A stretch of DNA of 35,516 nucleotides from Rikenellaceae bacterium (GTDB lineage: Bacteria; Bacteroidota; Bacteroidia; Bacteroidales; Rikenellaceae), in assembly GCA_902362705.1 (NCBI GenBank), contig CABIXK010000004.1:162466-197981 (forward strand), in the 5' to 3' direction. Positions within the stretch are counted from its first letter, which is position 1, and the number at the start of each line of letters is the position of its first letter. Below, in pieces: positions 17,813 to 24,715 of this stretch. Under the pieces are notes generated by a model. It was not told the DNA's origin. It did no database searches and saw nothing but the letters and a program-made list of their open reading frames with translations. A program made the translations under genes and the position numbers.

Positions 17813-17922
17813 AAAAGCGGGCCCCTCTGCGCGGGAATCCGGCGACGGGGGCGGCGGGGCGCTTTGCGGGGGCGGGAGGCGGCGGCCTGCGGTCGCGCCG
17901 CCGAGGTACTCGGCCGCAACCG

Positions 17923-17953
17923 AAAAAGGGCCGGCACCGTGAAGTGCCGACCC
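17923..17953 (-). terminator. Terminator of susC-susD unit 1
   Basis: On the - strand, GGGTCGGCAC (17953 to 17944), loop TTCACG and GTGCCGGCCC (17937 to 17928) are followed by T5. The same stem and T5 recur after units 2 and 3, with loops of the same length. Confidence 0.9.
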
Positions 17954-17988
17954 TCGGGTTGCGATCCGTAAGCGCTCGCGACGATCGA

Positions 17989-19467
17989 TTAGAGCGGGTT
18001 CTGGTCGCCCGCATTGATGTGCGGGTTGCTGTTGAGCTCGATCGACAGCGGAATCTGGTAGGTGAACTCCTTGCCCGCGGGCTTCACGGCCTTGTGGGTG
18101 TGGTTGGCCGACGACGAGCGGTCGACGCCTACGTTGAAACGCTTGTTGGTGAAGAACTCGTGGCCCTCGCCCCAGAGCTCGATGCGGCTCTGGAGGAAGA
18201 TCTCGTCGAGCAGCCCGGCGCCCGTCTTGGTCGACTTGGCGTAGGCAGCGTCGCGCTTCGATACCAGGTCGAAGAGGGTCTGCTGGGCCGCAGCGTCGTT
18301 GCCGCCGCGCGCCTCGGCCTCGGCCTTCAGCAGGTAGGCCTCCGCCAGACGCATGTAGACCTCGTCCTGGTAGAAGCTCTGGGTGGCGAACTTGAGGTTG
18401 GCGTACTTGGGAATGACCTTGCCCGGAGCCACCTCAAGATCGGCATCCAGGAAGCACTCCTTGCGGTAGTCGGTGGCGGGGATCTGGTCGTAGAGCCGGC
18501 TGTCGATGGCCACGTAGCAGGCGTTGCCCAATACGCCGCCGTAGCTGCTGCCGATGACCGACATGAAAGCAGCGAAGGAGCGGTTGCCCAGCGACGTGGC
18601 GTCGGCCCAGGTGTAGCCCCATACGGTCTCGGGCAGTGCGGTCGACTGGAAGCCCGACTCGGTGTACTGCTCCTCGTTCATGAGCGAGTAGCCGGCCGTG
18701 ATGACCGCATCGGCGGCGGCAGCGGCCGTCGCGTAGTCGCCCGTGGTGACGGCCACGCGGGCCAGCACCATGTTGGCGACCGTCTGGTCGATGTCGGAGG
18801 TCGACTGCTTGGGGTCGTAGCCGGCGGCCCCGAAGAGCGCGACGGCGGTCTTCAGGTCCTCGGTGATCGTGCTGAACACCTCGGTCGACGGCGTGCGGCC
18901 CTTGGCGCCCTCGACGGTCAGGTAGAGGGGTACGCCGGCCTTGTCCTTGCCGCCGTGGAGGTAGTCGTCCTGGTAGACTGCCATCAGGTAGTAGTAGGCC
19001 AGTGCACGGTAGGTCAGCGCCTGCGCCTTGTAGACCAGCGCGCGGCCCTCGGCATCCTCGGGGATCAGGTCGAGGATCTGGTTGGCCTGGAAGACGATCT
19101 TATAGTAGCAGTACCAGCGGTCGGCCGTGTAGGAGGCGGTCTGCTGGCGCAGGTTCTCGAACATGTACTCGTCGGCGAACCAGTTGGTCAGGTCGCACAG
19201 CACCATGTCGTTGCCCTGCATGTCCATGCCGAGGTTCCAGATCATGAAGCCGCGGTCGTTGGTGCCGCCCGAGCGGTTGCCCGTGTGCATGTAGTTGACC
19301 GCACCGAGCATCATGGGCTGGAGCACCAGGTCGGCGTCGGTCTTGATGAGCTCCTGCAGCTGCTCGTCGGAGACCTTGTCGCCCGCAGGTGCGGTATCCA
19401 GATCGCTCGAGCACGAGGCCGAAAGGAGCGTCGCCGCGGAGGCGATGTATATCAATGCTTTTTTCAT
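17989..19467 (-). CDS. SusD-like surface lipoprotein, unit 1
   Basis: This 492-residue RagB/SusD-family protein is the lid that captures substrate over its SusC channel on the outer membrane. The signal peptide ends in a lipobox, LLSASC, with the lipid-bearing cysteine at C19. The helical TPR-like core follows, including ALTYRALAYYYLMAVYQDDY and the MRLAEAYLLKAEAEARGG segment usual in the family. The C-terminal part has RIELWGEGHEFFTNKRFN, close to the matching segment of SusD3 and unlike SusD2. It starts 20 bp after susC1 and must share its transcript. It ends 36 bp before a strong terminator. The ligand is unknown, as no degradative enzyme lies nearby. Confidence 0.93.
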   Translation of the reverse strand: MKKALIYIASAATLLSASCSSDLDTAPAGDKVSDEQLQELIKTDADLVLQPMMLGAVNYMHTGNRSGGTNDRGFMIWNLGMDMQGNDMVLCDLTNWFADEYMFENLRQQTASYTADRWYCYYKIVFQANQILDLIPEDAEGRALVYKAQALTYRALAYYYLMAVYQDDYLHGGKDKAGVPLYLTVEGAKGRTPSTEVFSTITEDLKTAVALFGAAGYDPKQSTSDIDQTVANMVLARVAVTTGDYATAAAAADAVITAGYSLMNEEQYTESGFQSTALPETVWGYTWADATSLGNRSFAAFMSVIGSSYGGVLGNACYVAIDSRLYDQIPATDYRKECFLDADLEVAPGKVIPKYANLKFATQSFYQDEVYMRLAEAYLLKAEAEARGGNDAAAQQTLFDLVSKRDAAYAKSTKTGAGLLDEIFLQSRIELWGEGHEFFTNKRFNVGVDRSSSANHTHKAVKPAGKEFTYQIPLSIELNSNPHINAGDQNPL

Positions 19468-19487
19468 AGAATCTCTCTTCGCTTAAA

Positions 19488-22400
19488 TTATAAATTGAGG
19501 GTGAGGCCGAACGTGAAGGTCTTGGCCTGCGGGAATCCGAAGCCGTTCTGGCCCGTGTAGCCCGTGCGCGGGTCGAAACCGTCGTGTGCGGTGGTGAAGT
19601 AGAGGTTGTCGGCGCTGAAGAAGACGCGCAGCGACTCGAGGCCCATCTTGCGGGTCCAGCGCGACGGCAGCGTGTAGCCCACGTTGAGCGTCTTGAGGCT
19701 GAAGTAGGAGGCCTTGCGGTAGAGGGCGTCGACGTTCGATGCCGTGAAGTTCCACGTGCCGCCGAACATCAGCTTGGGGAAGGCGGCCGTCGTGTTGGCC
19801 GGGGTCCAGGTGTTGCGCACCAGGTCGTCCGACACGGTGAAGCCCGGACGACCGGCGTCGTAGAGGTTGGCCGAGTTGCCGTCCCACTGGCGGCCGCCGA
19901 TCTGGTAGGCTGCGGCCACCGTCAGGTCGAAGCCCTTCCAGCGGAAGGTCGTGCGCAGACCGCCCGTCACGTCGGGCAGCGCGTCGCCGATCTCGTACTG
20001 GTCGGCTTCGGCGAAGCGATTGGTGGTCTCCTGGCCGATGACGTTGCCCTCGGCGTCGGTCGTGTTCTTCCAGAAGAGCTCGTCGCCCGTCTCGGGATCG
20101 ACGCCCGCATACTTGAACAGGTAGAGGTTGTAGTAGGACTTGCCCTTGCCGCGCAGGAACGCGCCTGCGATGTAGTCGCCGCCGAGCGCCGGGTTGCCCA
20201 GCTCCTCGGGAAAGTCGATCAGGCGGTTGCGGGCGAACGAAGCGTTGACGCCTACGCTCCAGTAGACGCTCTGCGTCTTGACGAGGTCGACGCCCAGGTC
20301 GATCTCGAAGCCGCGGTTGCCCAGGATGCCGACATTCTCCAGACGGCTCGACAGACCCGTCGACGAGGGGGTCGGACGGTTCCAGATCAGGTCGTGGGTA
20401 CGGCGGTTGTAGTAGTCGACCGTACCGTAGACGCGATCCCACAGACGGAAGTCGACGCCGATGTCGACCTGCTTGTTGCGCTCCCACGACAGCTCGCGGT
20501 TACCCGTCGACGAGAGGGACAGACCGATCTGACCGTCGGCCTCGCCGATGGCCCACAGGTTGGTGTAGGGATAGGAGCTCGAAATCTGGTTGCCGGCAAC
20601 GCCGTAGGTGGCGCGCAGCTTGAGGTTGTTGACCCAGTCGGCATCCTCCATGAAGGCCTCGTTGGAGATGTTCCAGGCGGCGCCTACCGACCAGAAGTGG
20701 CCCCACTTGTCGTACTTGAAGCGCGACGAACCGTCGTAGCGGTACGAACCCGAGATGAGATAGCGGTCGTCGTAGTTGTAGTTGGCGCGGGCGAAGTAAC
20801 CCTCGATCGAGGTGACCACGGTGTTCGAGGTCGAACCGTTGCCGTAAACCGTCACGGCGTTGCCCAGTTCGGGAATGCCCGGGTAGAAGACGTTCTTCTT
20901 GTAGGCGTTGACGGTACGCTGGTCGGTCTTGCTGAACTCGTGGCCCACGAGCACGTCGATGTGGTGCACGTCGCCGACGGTCTTGTTGTAGGCCAGCATC
21001 TGCTGGGTGTTGTAGGAGGTGTAGTTCTGGTTGTACTTCTCCACGATACCGTTGTAGGCGGGATTCGATCCGGAGCCGTACTCGTTGTTGGTGTAGAAGG
21101 TATCCATGCGGTAGATGTTGTCCAGCGTGAAGTTGGCCGTGAACTTGAAGTCCTTCAGGAAGACGATCTCACCGTAGAAGTTGGCGTAGAGGTTGTCGCG
21201 CACCGAGTTGTTGATGTCGCGGCTGAAGGTCTGCTCGGGGTGTGCGAACTTGTTGAGTTTGCTGAACTGGTCCTGCGTAGGTCCGTAGGGCGAAAGGGTC
21301 GTGCCGCCGCCGTTCTCGAACATCTTCGAGCCGTCCTCGTTGTAGCGGATGTTGCCTTCGAGGTCGCGGGCGTAGTAGGGAACCAGCGGGTTCTGCCACA
21401 TGGTCCAGAGGAAGGCGTTGCCGGTGTTGGCGCCCGAGTAGCCCGGGGCGTCGATGTCGCGGCGCGAGTAGGAGACGTTGGTCCCCACCTTCAGCCACTT
21501 GGTGGCCTGGGCGTTGACCGCTGCGCGCGCCGAGTAGCGCTTGAAGCCCGACATGATGACGTAGGAGGGATCCTCCAGGAAGCTGCCCGAGACGTAGTAG
21601 TCGATCTTGTCGCTACCGCCGCTCACGCTCAGCGTGTACTCCTGGCGGAAGGGCTTGGTGAAGAGGTAGTCGTCGTAGTTGTCGTGGTAGAGCAGCTGCG
21701 CGTTGGGGTTGAGCATGCCCGTCGCGGGATCGATCAGCGTCTCGCCGTCGGGAAGCTTGTAGGTCATGTAGTTGCCCACCATCGGGAAGAGGTTGCGGTA
21801 AGCGGCGCCGGCCAGCGCGTCGTGTCCGACGCCCGGGTTGTTGGCTGCTAAGTAGTTGTACAGACCGCCGTAGACATACTCGTAGTAGTCGCCGGGGTTC
21901 TGCATCGTCGAGTGCTCGCCCACGCCCTGCTGGTTCCAGCCCCACTTGGCCTCGAAAGTGATGTTGGCCTTCTGGTGGCGGGCACCTTTCTTCGTGGTGA
22001 CGAAGACCACGCCGTTGGCGGCGCGGGCACCGTAGAGTGCGTTGGCGGCGGCATCTTTCGATACGACGATCGACTCGATGTCGAGCGGGTTGATCGTCGA
22101 CAGGGCCGACGAGTAGGGTACGCCGTCGACGACGATCAGCGCCGTCTGCGTACCGTTGATCGAACCGATACCGCGGATGACGATCGAAGCGTCGTCGCCG
22201 GGCTGGCCGCTCGAGCTGTAGGATTGTACGCCGGCTACCTGGCCCTCGAGGGCGCGCGAAGCCGACGCTACGGTCATCTTTGAGAGCTCCTTGGCCGAAA
22301 CCGAAGCGATCGAGCCGGTGAAGTCCTTCTTCTTGACCTCGCCGAATGCCGAGATCACTACGTTCTCGATCGCCTGCGAATCCTCGACGAGGACGACATC

Positions 22401-22670
22401 GATGCGAGTCTTGCCGGCTACGGGGATGCGCTGGGTCTCGTATCCTACGAAGGAGATGACGAGCGTCCCGTTAGCGGGCGCGGCGACCGAGAAGGTACCC
22501 TCGGCCGAGGTGGTCATACCCGTCGACGTGCCGTCGACAAGAACGGTCGCGCCGACGATCGGCTGCCCGTCCACGCCGGTAACACTACCCGATACCTGCC
22601 GGTTCTGAGACATGGCCGCGGCCACGACGCCCAAAACGGCAACGAACGATAGTACAATCTTTCTTACCAT
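19488..22670 (-). CDS. SusC/RagA TonB-dependent transporter, unit 1 (promoter-proximal copy)
   Basis: The 1060-residue outer-membrane transporter starts at the ATG at 22670. The frame also opens upstream at a TTG at 22724, but that lies in the promoter. Residues 1-20 are a signal peptide and about 27-110 a carboxypeptidase-regulatory-like domain. The plug comes next (AIENVVISAFGEVKKKDFTG, then VVDGVPY and LYGARAANGVVFVTTKKG), followed by a 22-strand barrel ending in an aromatic-rich tail (FTFGLTLNL). The first 68 residues are identical to SusC2 and SusC3 because the genes share the 232-bp cassette. This is the only susC with a strong promoter directly upstream, so it is the copy predicted to be ON in this assembly. 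susD1 follows 20 bp after its stop. Confidence 0.95.
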   Translation of the reverse strand: MVRKIVLSFVAVLGVVAAAMSQNRQVSGSVTGVDGQPIVGATVLVDGTSTGMTTSAEGTFSVAAPANGTLVISFVGYETQRIPVAGKTRIDVVLVEDSQAIENVVISAFGEVKKKDFTGSIASVSAKELSKMTVASASRALEGQVAGVQSYSSSGQPGDDASIVIRGIGSINGTQTALIVVDGVPYSSALSTINPLDIESIVVSKDAAANALYGARAANGVVFVTTKKGARHQKANITFEAKWGWNQQGVGEHSTMQNPGDYYEYVYGGLYNYLAANNPGVGHDALAGAAYRNLFPMVGNYMTYKLPDGETLIDPATGMLNPNAQLLYHDNYDDYLFTKPFRQEYTLSVSGGSDKIDYYVSGSFLEDPSYVIMSGFKRYSARAAVNAQATKWLKVGTNVSYSRRDIDAPGYSGANTGNAFLWTMWQNPLVPYYARDLEGNIRYNEDGSKMFENGGGTTLSPYGPTQDQFSKLNKFAHPEQTFSRDINNSVRDNLYANFYGEIVFLKDFKFTANFTLDNIYRMDTFYTNNEYGSGSNPAYNGIVEKYNQNYTSYNTQQMLAYNKTVGDVHHIDVLVGHEFSKTDQRTVNAYKKNVFYPGIPELGNAVTVYGNGSTSNTVVTSIEGYFARANYNYDDRYLISGSYRYDGSSRFKYDKWGHFWSVGAAWNISNEAFMEDADWVNNLKLRATYGVAGNQISSSYPYTNLWAIGEADGQIGLSLSSTGNRELSWERNKQVDIGVDFRLWDRVYGTVDYYNRRTHDLIWNRPTPSSTGLSSRLENVGILGNRGFEIDLGVDLVKTQSVYWSVGVNASFARNRLIDFPEELGNPALGGDYIAGAFLRGKGKSYYNLYLFKYAGVDPETGDELFWKNTTDAEGNVIGQETTNRFAEADQYEIGDALPDVTGGLRTTFRWKGFDLTVAAAYQIGGRQWDGNSANLYDAGRPGFTVSDDLVRNTWTPANTTAAFPKLMFGGTWNFTASNVDALYRKASYFSLKTLNVGYTLPSRWTRKMGLESLRVFFSADNLYFTTAHDGFDPRTGYTGQNGFGFPQAKTFTFGLTLNL

Positions 22671-22705
22671 AAGCGTTAAGTTTAATTGGTTTTTTAAAAT
22701 AAAAA
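22474..22705 (-). repeat. Shared susC 5' cassette, copy 1 (inverted relative to copies 2 and 3)
   Basis: These 232 bp are identical to 24484-24715 and 29315-29546 when read base by base. They comprise 35 bp of leader and the first 197 bp of susC. Identity with copy 3 runs 6 bp further, to 22468. With copy 2, about 98% identity (six mismatches in 316 bp) continues to 22390. It is a predicted recombination site for DNA inversion. Confidence 0.97.
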
Positions 22706-22713
22706 GTTCACTA

Positions 22714-22745
22714 CAAAATAACAATTTAATTTCCGTATTTGCAAA
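22714..22745 (-). promoter_or_regulatory. Single strong promoter of the susC switch
   Basis: On the - strand, TTTG (+ strand 22742-22745) is followed 21 bases later by TATTTTG (22714-22720), close to the Bacteroidota consensus TTTG-N19-23-TAnnTTTG. Transcription should begin about 22707, right at the edge of the shared cassette (22705). The region is AT-rich, unlike its surroundings. It lies between cassette copies 1 and 2, so inversion would redirect it. Confidence 0.75.
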
Positions 22746-22963
22746 TCTATTTATTAAATTTTTTGAGGTAAATTGCTATCGGTGCTCATTTTTTCCTCGG
22801 GCGATTACGATTCTTCGAAAGGGCCCCTTTCGGCAATAACAATCCGTAAGCGCGATTTTTTGAGAAAATTTAGCAAAACGGACGTTTCGGGGCTTCCCGG
22901 GCCGCCGTTCGCGCACCCGCTTCCGATTCGTAACCGCCTCGCGGCAGGCCGAAGAGCTCCGCG
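22746..22963. other. Non-coding spacer between recombinase and susC promoter
   Basis: This spacer contains a near-perfect palindrome CGAAAGGGC/CCCTTTCG (22816-22832) without a T-run, and an ATCCGTAAGCG string (22843-22853) also found beside the unit 1 terminator and, inverted, beside the unit 2 terminator. No gene is seen. Read-through from the recombinase into susC1 is possible because no clear terminator is present. Confidence 0.55.
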
Positions 22964-24208
22964 TCAGCCGTTCTGCCCGCCGGCCGCGCGGAGGCGCCCG
23001 CGGCAGAGGGGGTCGATGCGCCGCGAGAGGCGCTCGAGCTCCAGGTCGAGCCGCGCGTGGGTGACCGTGGCGTAGATCTGCGTCGTGCGGATATTCTTGT
23101 GACCCAAGAGCTTGCTGATGGTCTCGATGGCCACCCCCTGCGAGAGGGTGACGGTCGTGGCGAAGGTGTGGCGCGCCGTGTGGAAGGTCACCCGCTTGGC
23201 GATGCCGGCCTGCTCGGCGATCCGTCGCAGGCAGACGTTGCACCAGCCGTTGCCCGGCAGGTCGAAGATCGGCGCGTCGCGCCGGCGGGGCATGTAGCGG
23301 CAGAGGATGGCGTAGGGCAGGGCGAAGAGGCGCACGTCGACCTCCGAGCCCGTCTTGCGGCGCGTGGTGCTGATCCAGAATCGGTTGCGCTCCTGGCGGA
23401 CATTCTCCGGCGTGAGGGCGCACAGATCGACGTAGGAGAGCCCCGTGAAGCAGCTGAAGAGGAAGGCGTCGCGCACGAGCGCCGCGGTCGGATGATCGAC
23501 GTCGAGCCGTATGAGGCTGTCGATCTCCTGCATGGTGAGGTAGTTGCGCATGACTGACTCGCTGCGCAGCTTGTAGCCGGCGAACAGATCGCAGGCCATG
23601 TAGCCGCGGCTGCGGGCCAGCATGAGGATGTGCTTGAGGGCGATCATGTAGATCCACGTCGTATTTTTCTTGAACGAGCGCTCGTGCGAGATGTAGGCGT
23701 GGAAGCCCGTGAGGAACTCGGTGTCGAGCTCCTTGAAGAGCAGGTCGCGGCGGTTGTACTTGTCGTGGATGAAATTTTCGAGGTGGATGCAGACGCACCT
23801 ATATTTATAGTAAGTGGTCATGCTGCGGTTGAGCCCCACCATGCGGCGGAACTCGGCGTTGTGGCGCCGGAAGAAGTCGAGCAGCCGCTCGTTGCGGTGG
23901 TCGAGCCCCAGATAGATCTCCTTGACCCGCTGCGGCGTGACGTAGAGCTGCTCGCCCGCCAGCGTGTGGTAGCTGCGCTCGATGCCGTGGCGGATGGCGG
24001 CCAGCCGCTCGTTGATGCGCTCGGCCTGGGCGCTGCGCCCCGCGATCCGTCCCGCCCGCACGTCCCATCGCTGCTCCTGCACCGAGAGCTGCGTCGAGAG
24101 CTGGACCCTCCGGCCGTTGATCGTGATCCGGCACATGATCGGCAGCTCGCCGTTGCGCAGCGGCGAGCTTCGCTTCACGTAGAAGAGGATTTTGAATGTG
24201 TTTCTCAT
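22964..24208 (-). CDS. Tyrosine recombinase (predicted SusC switch invertase)
   Basis: This 414-residue Bacteroidota-type site-specific integrase has an N-terminal arm-binding-like region (about 1-100), a SAM-like core-binding domain (about 105-205) and a catalytic domain (about 220-395). Catalytic positions are K285, H343 and R346 in FHTARHTFAT, H370 in LLGHKNIRTT, and the nucleophile Y379. Box I reads CFTGLSYVDL, so S258 takes the place of the usual first arginine, as known for IntDOT and many related enzymes. The gene lies between oppositely oriented susC cassettes, in the segment that would invert. I infer that it inverts the DNA between cassettes; no activity can be proved from sequence. 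The start at 24208 opens with the family-typical MRNTFKILFYVKRS. Confidence 0.93.
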   Translation of the reverse strand: MRNTFKILFYVKRSSPLRNGELPIMCRITINGRRVQLSTQLSVQEQRWDVRAGRIAGRSAQAERINERLAAIRHGIERSYHTLAGEQLYVTPQRVKEIYLGLDHRNERLLDFFRRHNAEFRRMVGLNRSMTTYYKYRCVCIHLENFIHDKYNRRDLLFKELDTEFLTGFHAYISHERSFKKNTTWIYMIALKHILMLARSRGYMACDLFAGYKLRSESVMRNYLTMQEIDSLIRLDVDHPTAALVRDAFLFSCFTGLSYVDLCALTPENVRQERNRFWISTTRRKTGSEVDVRLFALPYAILCRYMPRRRDAPIFDLPGNGWCNVCLRRIAEQAGIAKRVTFHTARHTFATTVTLSQGVAIETISKLLGHKNIRTTQIYATVTHARLDLELERLSRRIDPLCRGRLRAAGGQNG

Positions 24209-24244
24209 AGCCTGATAACCTTTTTTTGAGGTGAAACATGGCGC

Positions 24245-24275
24245 TAAAGGTAGCCATTAAGTACCCTCCGAATGG
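24245..24275 (-). promoter_or_regulatory. Putative promoter of the recombinase gene
   Basis: On the - strand, TACCTTTA (+ strand 24245-24252) fits the -7 consensus except for the last base. The -33 element is weak. The box lies 37 bp upstream of the recombinase start codon. Confidence 0.45.
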
Positions 24276-24483
24276 CGCATGATCCGGCCTAAACGGCTTA
24301 TCGACGCCCCCTTGCCGCGCCCGGCCGGGTCACCGCGCGGTAGCCCGGCGGCAGCGCCGCGGCCGACCCTCGGGCGCCTCTGCGGCTCGCGCTCAACCAG
24401 TTGCACCGCAGCGGTAGCGGGCCCCGGATGCGGTTTCGGGCATTGGTTATCAGCGTCTTATCTTCCATATAGCGGCCGGTGGT
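24276..24483. other. GC-rich region upstream of susC2 without a recognisable promoter
   Basis: No TTTG/TAnnTTTG pair facing susC2 was found here. The susC2 frame remains open through this stretch (from 24279), but the codons encode an Arg/Pro-rich string that looks like chance translation of GC-rich DNA. Confidence 0.6.
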
Positions 24484-24501
24484 TTTTTATTTTAAAAAAC
24501 C
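24481..24501. repeat. AT-rich palindrome at the cassette edge (candidate crossover core)
   Basis: GGTTTTTT and AAAAAACC form perfect 8-bp arms around ATTTT at the left edge of copy 2. Copy 3 has 7-bp arms (29313-29332), and copy 1 keeps the T5...A6CC part but not the outer GG. Inverted-repeat arms with a short spacer are typical of tyrosine recombinase core sites, but this one is unproved. Confidence 0.45.
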
Positions 24502-24715
24502 AATTAAACTTAACGCTTATGGTAAGAAAGATTGTACTATCGTTCGTTGCCGTTTTGGGCGTCGTGGCCGCGGCCATGTCTCAGAACCGGCAGGTATCGG
24601 GTAGTGTTACCGGCGTGGACGGGCAGCCGATCGTCGGCGCGACCGTTCTTGTCGACGGCACGTCGACGGGTATGACCACCTCGGCCGAGGGTACCTTCTC
24701 GGTCGCCGCGCCCGC
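24484..24715 (+). repeat. Shared susC 5' cassette, copy 2
   Basis: The second 232-bp identical copy is inverted relative to copy 1 and direct relative to copy 3. High similarity to copy 1 alone continues to 24799. Confidence 0.97.

Noticed and set aside
22671..22724. Upstream TTG start for susC1
   Set aside because: It overlaps the -7 box and the predicted start of transcription.
22816..22832. Terminator for the recombinase gene
   Set aside because: The palindrome has almost no loop and no T-run on the - strand.
24279..24518. Eighty-residue N-terminal extension of susC2
   Set aside because: It encodes no signal peptide and would bury the conserved signal sequence. The ATG at 24519 is shared by all three copies.
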